Source of the DNA: Nonomuraea indica | Lineage (GTDB): Bacteria; Actinomycetota; Actinomycetes; Streptosporangiales; Streptosporangiaceae | Length of the DNA stretch: 64,000 nucleotides | Assembly (NCBI RefSeq): GCF_002850745.1 | Contig: NZ_PJOK01000068.1 | Coordinates: forward strand, 62,001 to 126,000 | Direction: 5' to 3' | Shown: positions 43,197 through 51,449 of the stretch, in pieces | Layout of the letters: every line of letters begins with the position of its first letter | Numbering within the stretch: the first letter of the stretch is position 1 | Notes under the pieces: model-generated | What the model was told of the DNA's origin: nothing | The model's input: only the letters and a program-made list of their open reading frames with translations | Database searches by the model: none | Translations under genes and position numbers: made by a program

Positions 43197-43259
43197 CTGA
43201 TCGACAACACCATCCTCAACCTGGCCATCCCGTCGCTGATGCGCGAACTGGGCGCATCG
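43197..43259 (+). pseudogene. MFS transporter (EmrB/QacA type) N-terminal fragment
   Basis: The frame reads LIDNTILNLAIPSLMRELGA, which matches transmembrane helix 1 of drug:proton antiporters (D-x-TI-x-N-x-A-x-P-S-x-x-x-x-L). It has no start, no upstream cytosolic segment and ends soon after in unrelated sequence. It sits directly before a TetR gene, as intact efflux pumps often do, so the pump seems to have been lost while the regulator remained. Confidence 0.5.
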
Positions 43260-43280
43260 AGGCGGGCTCGTGAAACCATA

Positions 43281-43296
43281 TGAACGATCTGTTCGC
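43281..43296. promoter_or_regulatory. Candidate TetR autoregulatory operator
   Basis: TGAACGATCTGTTCGC contains the dyad GAAC-gatct-GTTC, about 24 bases before the TetR start codon. GAAC/GTTC dyads of this spacing are common TetR operators. Confidence 0.35.
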
Positions 43297-43319
43297 TTGA
43301 GGGAAGGAATGGTCGTCCG

Positions 43320-43934
43320 ATGCCGCCCGCGTTCACCGCCCAGGAAAAGGCCCGCATCACCGCCCTGCTCCTGGAGACCGGGCAGAAGCTGTTCACCAGC
43401 CAAGGGCTGCGCAAGACGTCCCTGGAAGAGCTGATGGCCCCCACCGGAGTGGCCAAGAGCAGTTTCTACGTGTTCTTCGACTCCAAGGAGGCGCTGTATC
43501 TGGAGCTGATGCTCCAGCAGTCGGGCGAGGTCACGCGCCGCGTCATCGACGGCGCGCTGCTGAGCACCGACGACACACGCGAAGGACTGCGCCGCTTCCT
43601 GCACGCCACCATCGAGGAGTTGTCGGCCAACCCGCTGTGGCGCCGCCTGATGACCCATCCGGAGGAGATGCAGGCTGTGGCCCGCAAGCTGGACCCCGAA
43701 CGGGTCGCCGCCATGCCGGACAACCCCGCCACCGCACTGACCGAGTACGTCGCCGCCCACAAGGACCGGGGCGACCTGGTCGCCGCCGAGCCGGCCGTCA
43801 TCATCGGCGTCCTGCAGTGCGTGCTGCTGGTGCCGATGTTCGCCGAACGGCTCGGCGACCCGGTCCTCTACCCCAAGATCCTCGACCTGCTCATCGAGAT
43901 CGTCGCCGCGGGCCTGGCCCGGCGCAACGAATGA
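43320..43934 (+). CDS. TetR-family transcriptional regulator
   Basis: 204 residues. Helix-turn-helix near 12-60: RITALLLETGQKLFTSQGLR, KTSLEELMAPTGVAKSSFYV, FFDSKEALYLELML. The ligand domain is helical and has no family-specific mark I recognise. ATG 43320, with GGAAGG about 12 bases up. The fragment of an MFS pump upstream suggests its former target. Followed by a hairpin terminator. Confidence 0.92.
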   Translation: MPPAFTAQEKARITALLLETGQKLFTSQGLRKTSLEELMAPTGVAKSSFYVFFDSKEALYLELMLQQSGEVTRRVIDGALLSTDDTREGLRRFLHATIEELSANPLWRRLMTHPEEMQAVARKLDPERVAAMPDNPATALTEYVAAHKDRGDLVAAEPAVIIGVLQCVLLVPMFAERLGDPVLYPKILDLLIEIVAAGLARRNE

Positions 43935-43976
43935 CTCCACCCCGGATCGGCATGGGACAAGGACCGTGAACGCGCT

Positions 43977-43997
43977 TCCGCCGCCTCTGCCGGCGGA
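43977..43997. terminator. Hairpin terminator
   Basis: A 7-bp perfect stem TCCGCCG / CGGCGGA around a 7-base loop lies 43 bases after the TetR stop and between converging genes. Confidence 0.45.
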
Positions 43998-44042
43998 CCG
44001 TCGTCCTACCCAGCCGGATGATGAGAAATCTTGGCTGTCGTC

Positions 44043-44500
44043 TCACGTTCGCGTGCGCAGCAGATGAACACTCAGCGCGATGAGCCAGCAGAAGCCGGTC
44101 AGCAAGGAGACGTGTTCGAGCAGTCCCGCCGGTGCCGGTCGCCAGACTCCCAGGACGTCGAGGCGGCAGGCGATACCGGCGGCGAACGCGGAGACGATGA
44201 TCAGTGCCCCCGACAGGTGAGAGTAGCGGGCCCAGCTCCGGCCTCGTTCCCGCAGGCGCCGCGCCAGGACGAAGGCCGCCGCACTGAGCCGCCGCGCAAC
44301 GCCCGGCGCAGTCCGGCCGCGAAGGCCAGCAAGAGCATCCCGCCGAGCACGAAGTTCGCCGTCTGCAGCCAGGCGCGCTCGCCGGTGCCGAGCTGGCTGG
44401 CGCTGTGGTGCCACAGGCTGTGACCGGGCCGGGTGGCGTCGTCGGCCCACAACAGCACCGGCACCAGAGCAGCGGCGTGAGGATACGCGCGGTCAATCAA
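44043..44500 (-). pseudogene. DUF998 membrane protein, frameshifted
   Basis: Two minus-strand frames together give one shortened DUF998-type protein. The first (from ATG 44500) has SASQLGTGERAWLQTANFVL and GGMLLLAFAAGLRRAL; the second has YSHLSGALIIVSAFAAGIAC and ends LLTGFCWLIALSVHLLRTR. The frame changes near 44290-44300, and the middle of the normal protein is missing. It would be an integral membrane protein of unknown role if intact. Confidence 0.6.
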
Positions 44501-44511
44501 CGGACGCCCAC

Positions 44512-44552
44512 TTGATCAATACAGATATTTTAGCCCATACTGAAATAACTGT
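44512..44552. promoter_or_regulatory. Promoter and operator of the GbsR / monooxygenase operon
   Basis: TTGATC (44512-44517) and CATACT (44536-44541) form a plausible -35/-10 pair with 18 bases between. An inverted repeat ACAGATATTT (44521-44530) / AAATAACTGT (44543-44552), with one mismatch, overlaps it. The segment is markedly AT-rich. A MarR-type dimer, most simply the first gene product, would bind here. Confidence 0.55.
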
Positions 44553-44573
44553 AAGAGGGAGGGCGGGTCCGGC

Positions 44574-45047
44574 ATGACTCAAGGAGATGCGTTGCTGGAG
44601 TGGGTTGAACGCGTCGCCATGTATCTGGCGCGCGACGGTGTGCCACCGATCGCCGGGCGGGTGCTCGGCTGGCTGATGGTCTGCGATCCGCCCGAGCAGT
44701 CCGCCGGGCAGATCAGCACCGCCATCGGCGCCAGCCGCGCCTCCCTCACCTCGAACCTGCGGCTGCTGACCAGCATGGGGTTCCTCACCTGGCGGACCCG
44801 GCCGGGCGAGCGCACCGTCTACTACCGGATGGCCGACGACGCCTGGGTGGTCGTGGTGCGCCGCCAGATCGCCTCCATCGCCTCGTTCCTGGAGATCGCC
44901 CGCGACGGCGTGGACCTGGTGGGCGCGGACGACGAACGTGCCGCACGGGTCCGCCAGGCGCACGCCACCTTCGAGTGGATGGCCAAGATTTTCGACAGCG
45001 CGCCGCCTCCACCCGTTGACGGCCCCGGCGACGAGGAGACTTCATGA
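44574..45047 (+). CDS. GbsR/MarR-family transcriptional regulator
   Basis: 157 residues. A winged helix fills residues 10-95: VERVAMYLARDGVPPIAGRV, LGWLMVCDPPEQSAGQIS, ASRASLTSNLRLLTSMGFLT and the wing RTRPGERTVYYRM. The C-terminal helix contains LEIARDGVDLVG. It belongs to the GbsR branch. ATG 44574. Its stop overlaps the start of the monooxygenase gene (ATGA, 45044-45047), so the two are cotranscribed, and it probably represses its own operon through the upstream inverted repeat. Confidence 0.92.
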   Translation: MTQGDALLEWVERVAMYLARDGVPPIAGRVLGWLMVCDPPEQSAGQISTAIGASRASLTSNLRLLTSMGFLTWRTRPGERTVYYRMADDAWVVVVRRQIASIASFLEIARDGVDLVGADDERAARVRQAHATFEWMAKIFDSAPPPPVDGPGDEETS

Positions 45048-46195
45048 GCGGACACGCCATCGTGGTCGGCGGCGGCATCGGCGGGCTGGCCGCGGCGCTG
45101 GCGATGCACCGGATCGGCTGGCGGGCCACCGTGCTGGAGCGGGCGAGCGAACTGAGCGAGATCGGCGCCGGGATGTCCCAAGCGCCCAACGCCCTGCGCG
45201 CGCTGGCCGAGCTCGGCGTCGAGGACCAAGCCCGTGCGGTCGGGGTGCCCACCCACGCCTCCGCCAACCTGCGTACCCCGGACGGCCGCTACCTGCAACG
45301 AGCCCGGCCCGGGGATGCGACCGCGATGCTCGCCTTCGCTCGCGCCGATCTGCACCGGCTGCTGCTGCAGGCCGTACCCGCCGACTGGATCCGCACAGGT
45401 GCGGAGGTCACCGCCGTCCGGCAGAGCGGCAGCAACGTGACCGTCGACTTCGTCGGCGGCGAGCTGACCGCCGACCTCGTCATCGCCGCCGACGGCATCC
45501 GGAGCACCGTCCGCCGCCTGCTGTGGCCGGACGCGCCACCGCCGCGCTTCCTGGCCCGTACCGCATGGCTGGGCATCGCCCCGATCGCCGGCCTGCCGGG
45601 CAGCATCACCCTCGGTCCAGGCGGCTACCTTCTCGTTCACCCCATCGCGCGCGATCGCGCGTACTGGGCCCACGTCACCACAGCCGACACGCCGGGCGTC
45701 CGCTACGACCAGGAGAAGGCCGAAGTCGCCGCCCGTGTCGGCGCCTGGCACGACCCGATCCCGGCCCTGGTCGAGGCCACCCCGGCCGAGGCGGTGATCC
45801 ATATCGACATCTGTGACCTGGAGCCGTTGCCGACCTACGTGCGCGGCCGGGTGGCCCTGCTCGGCGACGCCGCGCACGCGATGAGCCCGGACCGCGGCCA
45901 GGGCGCCGGGCAGTCGATCGAGGACGCCGTCGTGCTCGCCGCAGCCCTCGCCGGCGAGCCCAGGATCGAGGCCGCGCTGCGCCGCTACGACACCGAACGC
46001 CGCCCGCGCACGCAGGCAACCGCCCGAGGCGCCCGCAAGGACGGCGACCGCACCACCTCCAGGGCCGCCCACCGGGCGATGGTGACGATGATCCGGCTGA
46101 TGCCGGCGCCGTTGTGGCGCAAGGGCATCGCCGCTGACGGAAACCCCACCTGGCGATGGCGGCCGCCGCGCCTGCCCTCATCGACGCGCCCCTGA
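45044..46195 (+). CDS. FAD-dependent aromatic-type monooxygenase (class A)
   Basis: 383 residues. FAD loop IVVGGGIGGLAAALAM at 6-21, the mid-sequence DG motif LVIAADGIRSTVR, and the GD motif VALLGDAAHAMSPDRGQGAG near 280. Length and motifs match salicylate/PHBH-type hydroxylases and drug-inactivating TetX-like enzymes. ATG 45044 overlaps gbsR and has GAGGAG. Regulated by an adjacent repressor, it may detoxify or hydroxylate an aromatic compound or antibiotic; substrate unknown. Confidence 0.93.
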   Translation: MSGHAIVVGGGIGGLAAALAMHRIGWRATVLERASELSEIGAGMSQAPNALRALAELGVEDQARAVGVPTHASANLRTPDGRYLQRARPGDATAMLAFARADLHRLLLQAVPADWIRTGAEVTAVRQSGSNVTVDFVGGELTADLVIAADGIRSTVRRLLWPDAPPPRFLARTAWLGIAPIAGLPGSITLGPGGYLLVHPIARDRAYWAHVTTADTPGVRYDQEKAEVAARVGAWHDPIPALVEATPAEAVIHIDICDLEPLPTYVRGRVALLGDAAHAMSPDRGQGAGQSIEDAVVLAAALAGEPRIEAALRRYDTERRPRTQATARGARKDGDRTTSRAAHRAMVTMIRLMPAPLWRKGIAADGNPTWRWRPPRLPSSTRP

Positions 46196-46644
46196 CGCCG
46201 GGCCGGCTCCCGGCGGCGAGCGGGAAGGCGGTGCGTCTCATCCGGCCGGCGGGCCGCCACGATGCCGGTGGAAAAGTACAGCACGAGGGTGTCCCGGGAT
46301 CCCCCGCACACAGCCGCGAGACCGGCGCTGGTCGTTCCGGCCATCAGCAGTGTCGTGATGAGGCGTCGCTTCCATGTGGGCAACGGCTTGATGACACCTT
46401 CACTCCAAGCGGCAGGAGTAGCGCCGGAGTTCGCAACCTGCCACAGCGAGACGAGCCCATCGTGAACGGACCGGCGTGATCGGCGGAAAGTGATGGCCAC
46501 CGGACGGCGTCTGCGTCCCCCACGCGATGAGACGCAGTCGCCGGTTGGCAGTAAACCGAGAGAAATTGGCAGTCGTTGCCCTGTGGTTGCCGTGCGAGGT
46601 TGGCCAGGATGAATCAGTAGGAACCCTATGAGCGAGGAGCAAGA
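46196..46644. other. Intergenic stretch, nothing recognised
   Basis: 449 bases between the monooxygenase and an LLM oxidoreductase. Both strands have short open frames; none has a recognisable product with a ribosome site. Probably contains the promoter of the LLM gene near its right end. Confidence 0.4.
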
Positions 46645-47574
46645 GTGGATCTTGGGGTGGTGCTGCCCACGTCCGGGCCGTATGCGTCGGTGAAAGCCAT
46701 CACGCGGGTGGCGCGAGAGGCCGAGCAGTTGGGCTATGGAGCCGTCTGGACCTACGAGCGGCTGCTGTACCCGACGGCCGGTGCCACGTCCGGCGGCCGG
46801 CCCCAGCCACTCCCCGACTACTACGCATCGACCTTCGAGCCGATCGAGACGTTGAGCTATGTGGCGGCGTGCACGGAGCGCATCAGGTTGGGGACCAGTG
46901 TCGTCAACGCGATCTTCCACAATCCTGTGGTGCTCGCCCGGCGTTTCGCCACGCTCGACCAGTTGAGCGGTGGGCGAGCCATCGCAGGCCTGGGTTTGGG
47001 CTGGATGGACCAGGAGTACGAGGCGGTCGGCGTCTCACAGCGCACCAGGGGCGAGGCTCTGGAGGAGGCGATCGGCGTGCTGCGGGCCGCCTGGGGCGCC
47101 GACCCCGTCGGCTTCCAGGGCAAGCACTATGCCGTCCCGTCGTCTGCGATCAATCCCAAGCCCGTCCAGCGGTCGGGGGTTCCGATCGTGCTGGCGGCGA
47201 TGGTTCCGGCTGCGATCGACCGGGCAGCGCGAGTGGCTGACGGGTTGCACCCGGTGGCGTTCTCGTACGAGTCCTTGGAGGAGGCCGTCACTCGTTTTCG
47301 CGCCACGGCCAGGGAAGCGGGGCGTGCTGTGGCGGACCTGCGCGTGGTCGTGCGGGCCAACACCCCCATCACCTCGAGCGACCTGGGCGGAGAGCGGCCG
47401 TTCCTGGGTGGCTCGGCCCGGCAGATCGCCGCCGATCTCGACCGGCTCGTCGGCCTGGAGGTCGACCACGTCCTGTTCGCCGACGGCACCTCCACCACGG
47501 TGGACGAGGCGCTGCGCCGTCTCGCCGAGTTGCGGGAGGCCGTCCCGACGGCGCGCTGGCGAACCCTTGCCTGA
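46645..47574 (+). CDS. LLM-class oxidoreductase, F420-dependent type
   Basis: 309 residues from GTG 46645, preceded by GCGAGGAGC. TIM-barrel marks: LGVVLPTSGPYASV, AREAEQLGYGAVWTYERLLY, TERIRLGTSVVNAIFHNPVV, LARRFATLDQLSGGRAIAGL and VPIVLAAMVPAAIDRAARVA. It matches the family of putative F420 reductases abundant in actinomycetes. Substrate unknown. Followed after 63 bases by a small hypothetical gene on the same strand. Confidence 0.92.
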   Translation: MDLGVVLPTSGPYASVKAITRVAREAEQLGYGAVWTYERLLYPTAGATSGGRPQPLPDYYASTFEPIETLSYVAACTERIRLGTSVVNAIFHNPVVLARRFATLDQLSGGRAIAGLGLGWMDQEYEAVGVSQRTRGEALEEAIGVLRAAWGADPVGFQGKHYAVPSSAINPKPVQRSGVPIVLAAMVPAAIDRAARVADGLHPVAFSYESLEEAVTRFRATAREAGRAVADLRVVVRANTPITSSDLGGERPFLGGSARQIAADLDRLVGLEVDHVLFADGTSTTVDEALRRLAELREAVPTARWRTLA

Positions 47575-47637
47575 CGGATCGCTGTCCTCCGACCATCGCC
47601 GGCCGGTGTTCGACAGAACCGACAGGGAAATTCGATC

Positions 47638-47985
47638 TTGAGCGTCACAGTGCATTTGATGAGGGTGGCGCAGGCGGGGACCGGTCCGCGACGGCGGTCC
47701 GTGACAGAGTCGGGCGTCGATCTCGGCTGGGAGCCGTGGGCAACCATCGAGCATCTCGTCGCGCTCGCGAGAGACAGGAGCCGGGCTCCCCTGCTCCAGC
47801 GCATCGATCCCTGGGACGACGTCACCCTGACCTCGTCGGAGATGCCGCAGTTCCTCGACGAGCTGGACTATCTGCGAACCTTGGCGGAGGACGATGTCGA
47901 GAGAGACGCCCTGGACGAGCTCGTGGCGATGGGCCGGCTCTGCGCAGAGGACGCCGGCCTCGAACTGCTCTTCGCCGGTGATTGA
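47638..47985 (+). CDS. Conserved hypothetical protein
   Basis: 115 residues. The pattern LGWEPWATIEHLVALARDRS, LLQRIDPWDDVTLTSSEMPQ and a C-terminal DAGLELLFAGD resembles a small actinobacterial family of unknown function. No signal peptide or membrane segment. Start is unusual: TTG 47638, with GTG 47650 as an in-frame alternative; CAGGGAAA lies just upstream of the TTG. Same strand as the LLM gene, possibly cotranscribed. Confidence 0.65.
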   Translation: MSVTVHLMRVAQAGTGPRRRSVTESGVDLGWEPWATIEHLVALARDRSRAPLLQRIDPWDDVTLTSSEMPQFLDELDYLRTLAEDDVERDALDELVAMGRLCAEDAGLELLFAGD

Positions 47986-48176
47986 AGGCCGTATGGCAGC
48001 GAGGACGACTCCATGACGAGCTCGTGGCGATCCCGCTGGGCCGTGGACCGTTGCACGATGTCGAGCTCTTCCCGGGCGGGCGTCGACCTGGCGGGGTGAT
48101 CCCGGGCTTCCGAGTTGACCTCGAGTCGACTCTAGGGTGAATGATTTCGCCCGAGACAGCCGCGAAAGGATTATCG

Positions 48177-49163
48177 ATGAAGTACCGCATGATTGGCAGC
48201 GACCCGAAGAGCCGGCGACGTGTCAGCGCGCTGAGCCTTGGTGCGATGCTCTTCGGCAGCGCCATCGACGAGGCGACGTCCTTCGCCATCCTCGATCGCT
48301 TCGTCGAGGCCGGCGGTAATTTCATCGACACCGCGAACAATTACGCCTATTGGGTCAACGGCACGCAGGGCGGCGAAAGCGAGGCGCTGCTCGGCCGCTG
48401 GCGTCGCAGCCGCGGCATCGGGGATGACATCGTCATCGCCACCAAGCTCGGAGGACGGCCGAACGTTCCGGCGACCACGCTCACCCTCGACATCGAGGGC
48501 TTGTCGGCCAAGGTGATACGGGAGTCGTCGGAGCGAAGCCGGGAACGGCTCGGCGTGGCCAAACTGGACCTCCTGTACGCCCACATCGAGGAGGCGAGGG
48601 CGCCGCTGGAGGAGATCGTCGAGAGTTTCGCGGGCTTGGTCGAGGAAGGCACCGTGGGTCTTCTCGGAGCGAGCAACCACTGGGTCTGGCGACTCGAGCG
48701 GAGCAGAAGCCTGGCGGCCGCGGCGGGGCTACCCGGTTATGAAGTCGTGCAATATCACCACTCCTACCTACGTCCGCGCACCGATCTGCCGACGCTGCGA
48801 TCCAAGGACGGCAACCTCGGCCTTACCAGCGGAGACCTGCTCAGCTATCTGAGAGCCGAGCCTGCGCTCACGCTGGTCGCCTACTCCCCCTTGCTGGGCG
48901 GTGGTTACGTACGACCGGACAAGCCACTCGGCGTCGCGTTCGACCACGCGGGCACGCCACGGCGTCTCGCGGCACTGCGGGAAGTGGCGCAGGAGACGGG
49001 AGCGACCGTCAACCAGGTGGTGCTCGCCTGGCTGATGGGCGGCGAGATTCAGGTCATCCCGCTGGTCGGCGCCTCCTCGGTCGAGCAGCTGGAGGAGAGC
49101 CTGGCCGCGGTGGACCTGGAGCTGACCGCGGAACAGCGGGCGAAACTCGACGCCGCATACTGA
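48177..49163 (+). CDS. Aldo/keto reductase
   Basis: 328 residues from ATG 48177, chosen for the AAAGGA 8 bases upstream; ATG 48141 is unlikely. AKR marks: SLGAMLFGS, FVEAGGNFIDTANNYAYWVN (catalytic Asp and Tyr), DIVIATKLGG (catalytic Lys), LDLLYAHIEEA (the usual active His region), VGLLGASNHWVW and VIPLVGASSVEQLEES (NADPH phosphate site). Uses NADPH to reduce carbonyls. Substrate unknown. Monocistronic. Confidence 0.93.
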   Translation: MKYRMIGSDPKSRRRVSALSLGAMLFGSAIDEATSFAILDRFVEAGGNFIDTANNYAYWVNGTQGGESEALLGRWRRSRGIGDDIVIATKLGGRPNVPATTLTLDIEGLSAKVIRESSERSRERLGVAKLDLLYAHIEEARAPLEEIVESFAGLVEEGTVGLLGASNHWVWRLERSRSLAAAAGLPGYEVVQYHHSYLRPRTDLPTLRSKDGNLGLTSGDLLSYLRAEPALTLVAYSPLLGGGYVRPDKPLGVAFDHAGTPRRLAALREVAQETGATVNQVVLAWLMGGEIQVIPLVGASSVEQLEESLAAVDLELTAEQRAKLDAAY

Positions 49164-49179
49164 CGCGGTCACCGTCCGG

Positions 49180-49263
49180 TCAAAGGCGCAGCCCGAGCGG
49201 CGCCGCTGCCACGAGGCCGCCATCGATGACGAGCCCCTGTCCGGTGATGTACTGCGCGCATCT
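49180..49263 (-). pseudogene. C-terminal remnant of a short-chain dehydrogenase (SDR)
   Basis: The minus strand reads AQYITGQGLVIDGGLVAAAP, then LGLRL and a stop at 49180. This is the SDR C-terminal signature (YITGQxLxVDGG). No catalytic Tyr-Lys or Rossmann part is present upstream, so only the tail survives, directly after the aldo/keto reductase on the opposite strand. Confidence 0.65.
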
Positions 49264-49311
49264 CGGAGCCGCGCCGCTGCCGCGCATCTGTGGAGATCCG
49301 GGAGCTGCCCA

Positions 49312-49890
49312 TCAGTCGTACACCGTCCGGTTGGACACGGGCAGCTCCGGGGACTGGTAGGTCAGATCCAGGTCGCTGACCTGCGGGTGCCACAGCCGCT
49401 TGCTGCCGTCGTGGCGGATACGCACGTCGTGGGCGGCCCACTGGCTACGGAACTCGGTGCTGCGCGTGGACAGCTCACCGACGAGGTCGCGCAGGGCTCG
49501 GTCGTGGGGCTCGCGCCCGGCTTCGGCGCGCAGCAGCGCGGCGGTGGCGACGGCGGCCGCGTCCCAGTCGACGAAGAACCGCTGGGAGCCCGGGTCGAGG
49601 AAAAGGTAACGGGCGATGTTGGCGCGGCCGTGCTGCGCGGTGGTGGGACTGTCGAAGACCGGCGCGTGCAAGGTCCGAACAGCGCATTGCCGGCGACGAT
49701 GTCCTGGCAGCCGTTGCGCACGAACGCCGCCGACATCGTCATGGAGTCCAGCAGCCACCGAACCCGCGGCGGAACCTGGACGTCCTTGCGACGCGAGGGT
49801 ACGCGGCGGGCGGTACGGGCGGCGCGGGCCAGGTCGCCCCCTGTGAACGCGCTCTGCCTCGCGTGCGACCAGGCGGGTTTCCTGGGCTCG
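49312..49890 (-). pseudogene. MmyB-like (XRE-family) regulator, frameshifted and lacking its HTH
   Basis: Pieces of the MmyB-type ligand-binding domain appear in order in alternating minus-strand frames: REAERVH, then VPPRVRWLLDSMTMSAAFVR with NGCQDIVAGNALFG, then LHAPVFDSPTTAQHGRANIA, RYLFLDPGSQRFFVDWDAAA and the end YQSPELPVSNRTVYD. At least two frame changes are needed (near 49670 and 49860), and the N-terminal helix-turn-helix is absent. In intact form these proteins regulate adjacent SDR or reductase genes, which fits the SDR remnant next to it. Confidence 0.75.
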
Positions 49891-50083
49891 GCACCCCACG
49901 ACCGCCATCGCCGTCATCCGGCGCCGCCGCTCCGCGCTACCCGCGCACTGGCTGCCGCCCTGGGGTGTATGGCCAGGTCAGACGGGGAGTGGTGGGGAGT
50001 CGAGACACTCCAGGCAGCCCGGGTCACGGCACGGGGCACCGCCACCACCGAGAGAGACGACCATCCGGAACGGAGAACTTCTG

Positions 50084-51127
50084 ATGCGTGCAACCCTGAT
50101 GTACGGTGCCGGCGACGTCCGCGTCGAGCAGGTGCCGGACCCGGTCATCAAGCTGCCCACCGACGCGCTCGTCCGCGTCACCGCGTCCTGCATCTGCGGC
50201 AGCGACCTGTGGCCCTACGGCTCGATGAAGCCGGAGGACGGGCCCGCCCGGATGGGGCACGAGTTCATCGGCATCGTCGAGGACACCGGCCCCGAGGTGA
50301 CCACCGTCGACCGGGGCGACCTGGTCGTGGCGCCGTTCGCCATCTCCGACAACGCCTGCCAGTTCTGCCGCGAGGGACTGCACACCTCCTGCGCCCACCC
50401 GCAAGCCGGCTTCTGGGACGGCGAGGCGGACGAGGGCGGCCAGGCCGAAGCGGTCCGCGTCCCGCTCGCCGACGGCACCCTGGTCAAGCTGCCCGTCGAA
50501 GCGGACTCGGCCCTCATGCCGTCCCTGCTGACGCTCTCGGACGTGTTGGGCACCGGCTACCACGCGGCCGTGGCCGGCGGCGTCAACGAGCGCACCCGCG
50601 TCACCGTGATCGGTGACGGCGCCGTGGGCCTGCTGGCGGTCCTGTCGGCCAAGCGCCTGGGCGCCGAGCAGATCATCCTGATGGGACGCCACCAGGCCCG
50701 CACTGACCTCGGCCGCGAGTTCGGCACCACCGATGTGGTCTCCGCCCGCGGAGAGGAAGGCATCGAGCAGGCGCGGGAGCTCACCGGCGGCAACGGTACG
50801 CACGTGGTCCTCGAATGCGTGGGCAACATGCCCGCCTACGAGCAGGCCCTCGGGGTCGTCCGCCGCGGCGGCGTCATCAGCCGGGTCGGCGTCCCACAGT
50901 ACGAGGACGCCCCCGTCGGCTTCGGCAGCCTCTTCCGCCACAACATCCGCCTGGCCGGAGGACCCGCACCCGTGCGCGCCTACATCGAGGAACTGATGCC
51001 CGACATCCTCGGCGGCGCCATCGAGCCCGGGAAGGTCTTCGACGCCACCACCGACCTCGACGGCGTCCCAGCCGGCTACCGGGACATGGCCGACCGCAAG
51101 ACCCTCAAGGTCCTCATCAACCCCTGA
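50084..51127 (+). CDS. Zinc-dependent medium-chain alcohol dehydrogenase
   Basis: 347 residues from ATG 50084 (GGAGAA upstream). Catalytic-zinc residues: Cys in SCICGSDLWPY, GHEFIG, and Cys/Asp region; the structural-zinc loop is reduced (DNACQFCREGLHTSCAHPQ has three cysteines). Rossmann motif VTVIGDGAVGLLAVLSAKRL near 165-185. Family: MDR, NAD(P)-linked. Substrate unknown. The MmyB-like pseudogene upstream may once have controlled it. Confidence 0.92.
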   Translation: MRATLMYGAGDVRVEQVPDPVIKLPTDALVRVTASCICGSDLWPYGSMKPEDGPARMGHEFIGIVEDTGPEVTTVDRGDLVVAPFAISDNACQFCREGLHTSCAHPQAGFWDGEADEGGQAEAVRVPLADGTLVKLPVEADSALMPSLLTLSDVLGTGYHAAVAGGVNERTRVTVIGDGAVGLLAVLSAKRLGAEQIILMGRHQARTDLGREFGTTDVVSARGEEGIEQARELTGGNGTHVVLECVGNMPAYEQALGVVRRGGVISRVGVPQYEDAPVGFGSLFRHNIRLAGGPAPVRAYIEELMPDILGGAIEPGKVFDATTDLDGVPAGYRDMADRKTLKVLINP

Positions 51128-51449
51128 CCGATACAGCACGGCGACGAAGAAGGACGACATGTCTGGGCGGGTGAGGAACGGCCCGGTCGACCCGTCCGCG
51201 TTCGGTTCGTCGCGGCCTCGCGTCGGCGCCGGCCACCAGGAGGATGGACCTCATATTCGGTCGGTGGGGAAAAGGGCGCGGCGGTCGGTGGTGTCGCGAC
51301 CCGGACGCGATTTCAGGAAACCGCTTCTGTGCCGGGCGTGGCAGGTCGGGTTTGTGGGGGTACAAGCGGCCCCGTCATCGAGCCGCGGTGCTGATCGACG
51401 CCTTCGGCCGGCCGTCCCCCGTGTGGACGTTCCTGCCGAAACCCGGGCG
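51128..51449. other. Intergenic stretch, nothing recognised
   Basis: 322 bases between the dehydrogenase and the convergent ECF sigma gene. No gene, clear hairpin terminator or repeat is seen. Confidence 0.4.

Larger units (their letters stand above)
42754..43319. other. Intergenic stretch holding an MFS fragment
   Basis: 566 bases between divergent regulators. Apart from the MFS remnant (43197-43259) and a possible operator (43281-43296) I see no gene. Confidence 0.4.

Noticed and set aside
46233..46530. Minus-strand frame with a signal-peptide-like stretch (KRRLITTLLMAGTTSAGLAA)
   Set aside because: No start codon with ribosome site, and the following sequence runs into the antisense of the monooxygenase gene. 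Not enough to call a gene.
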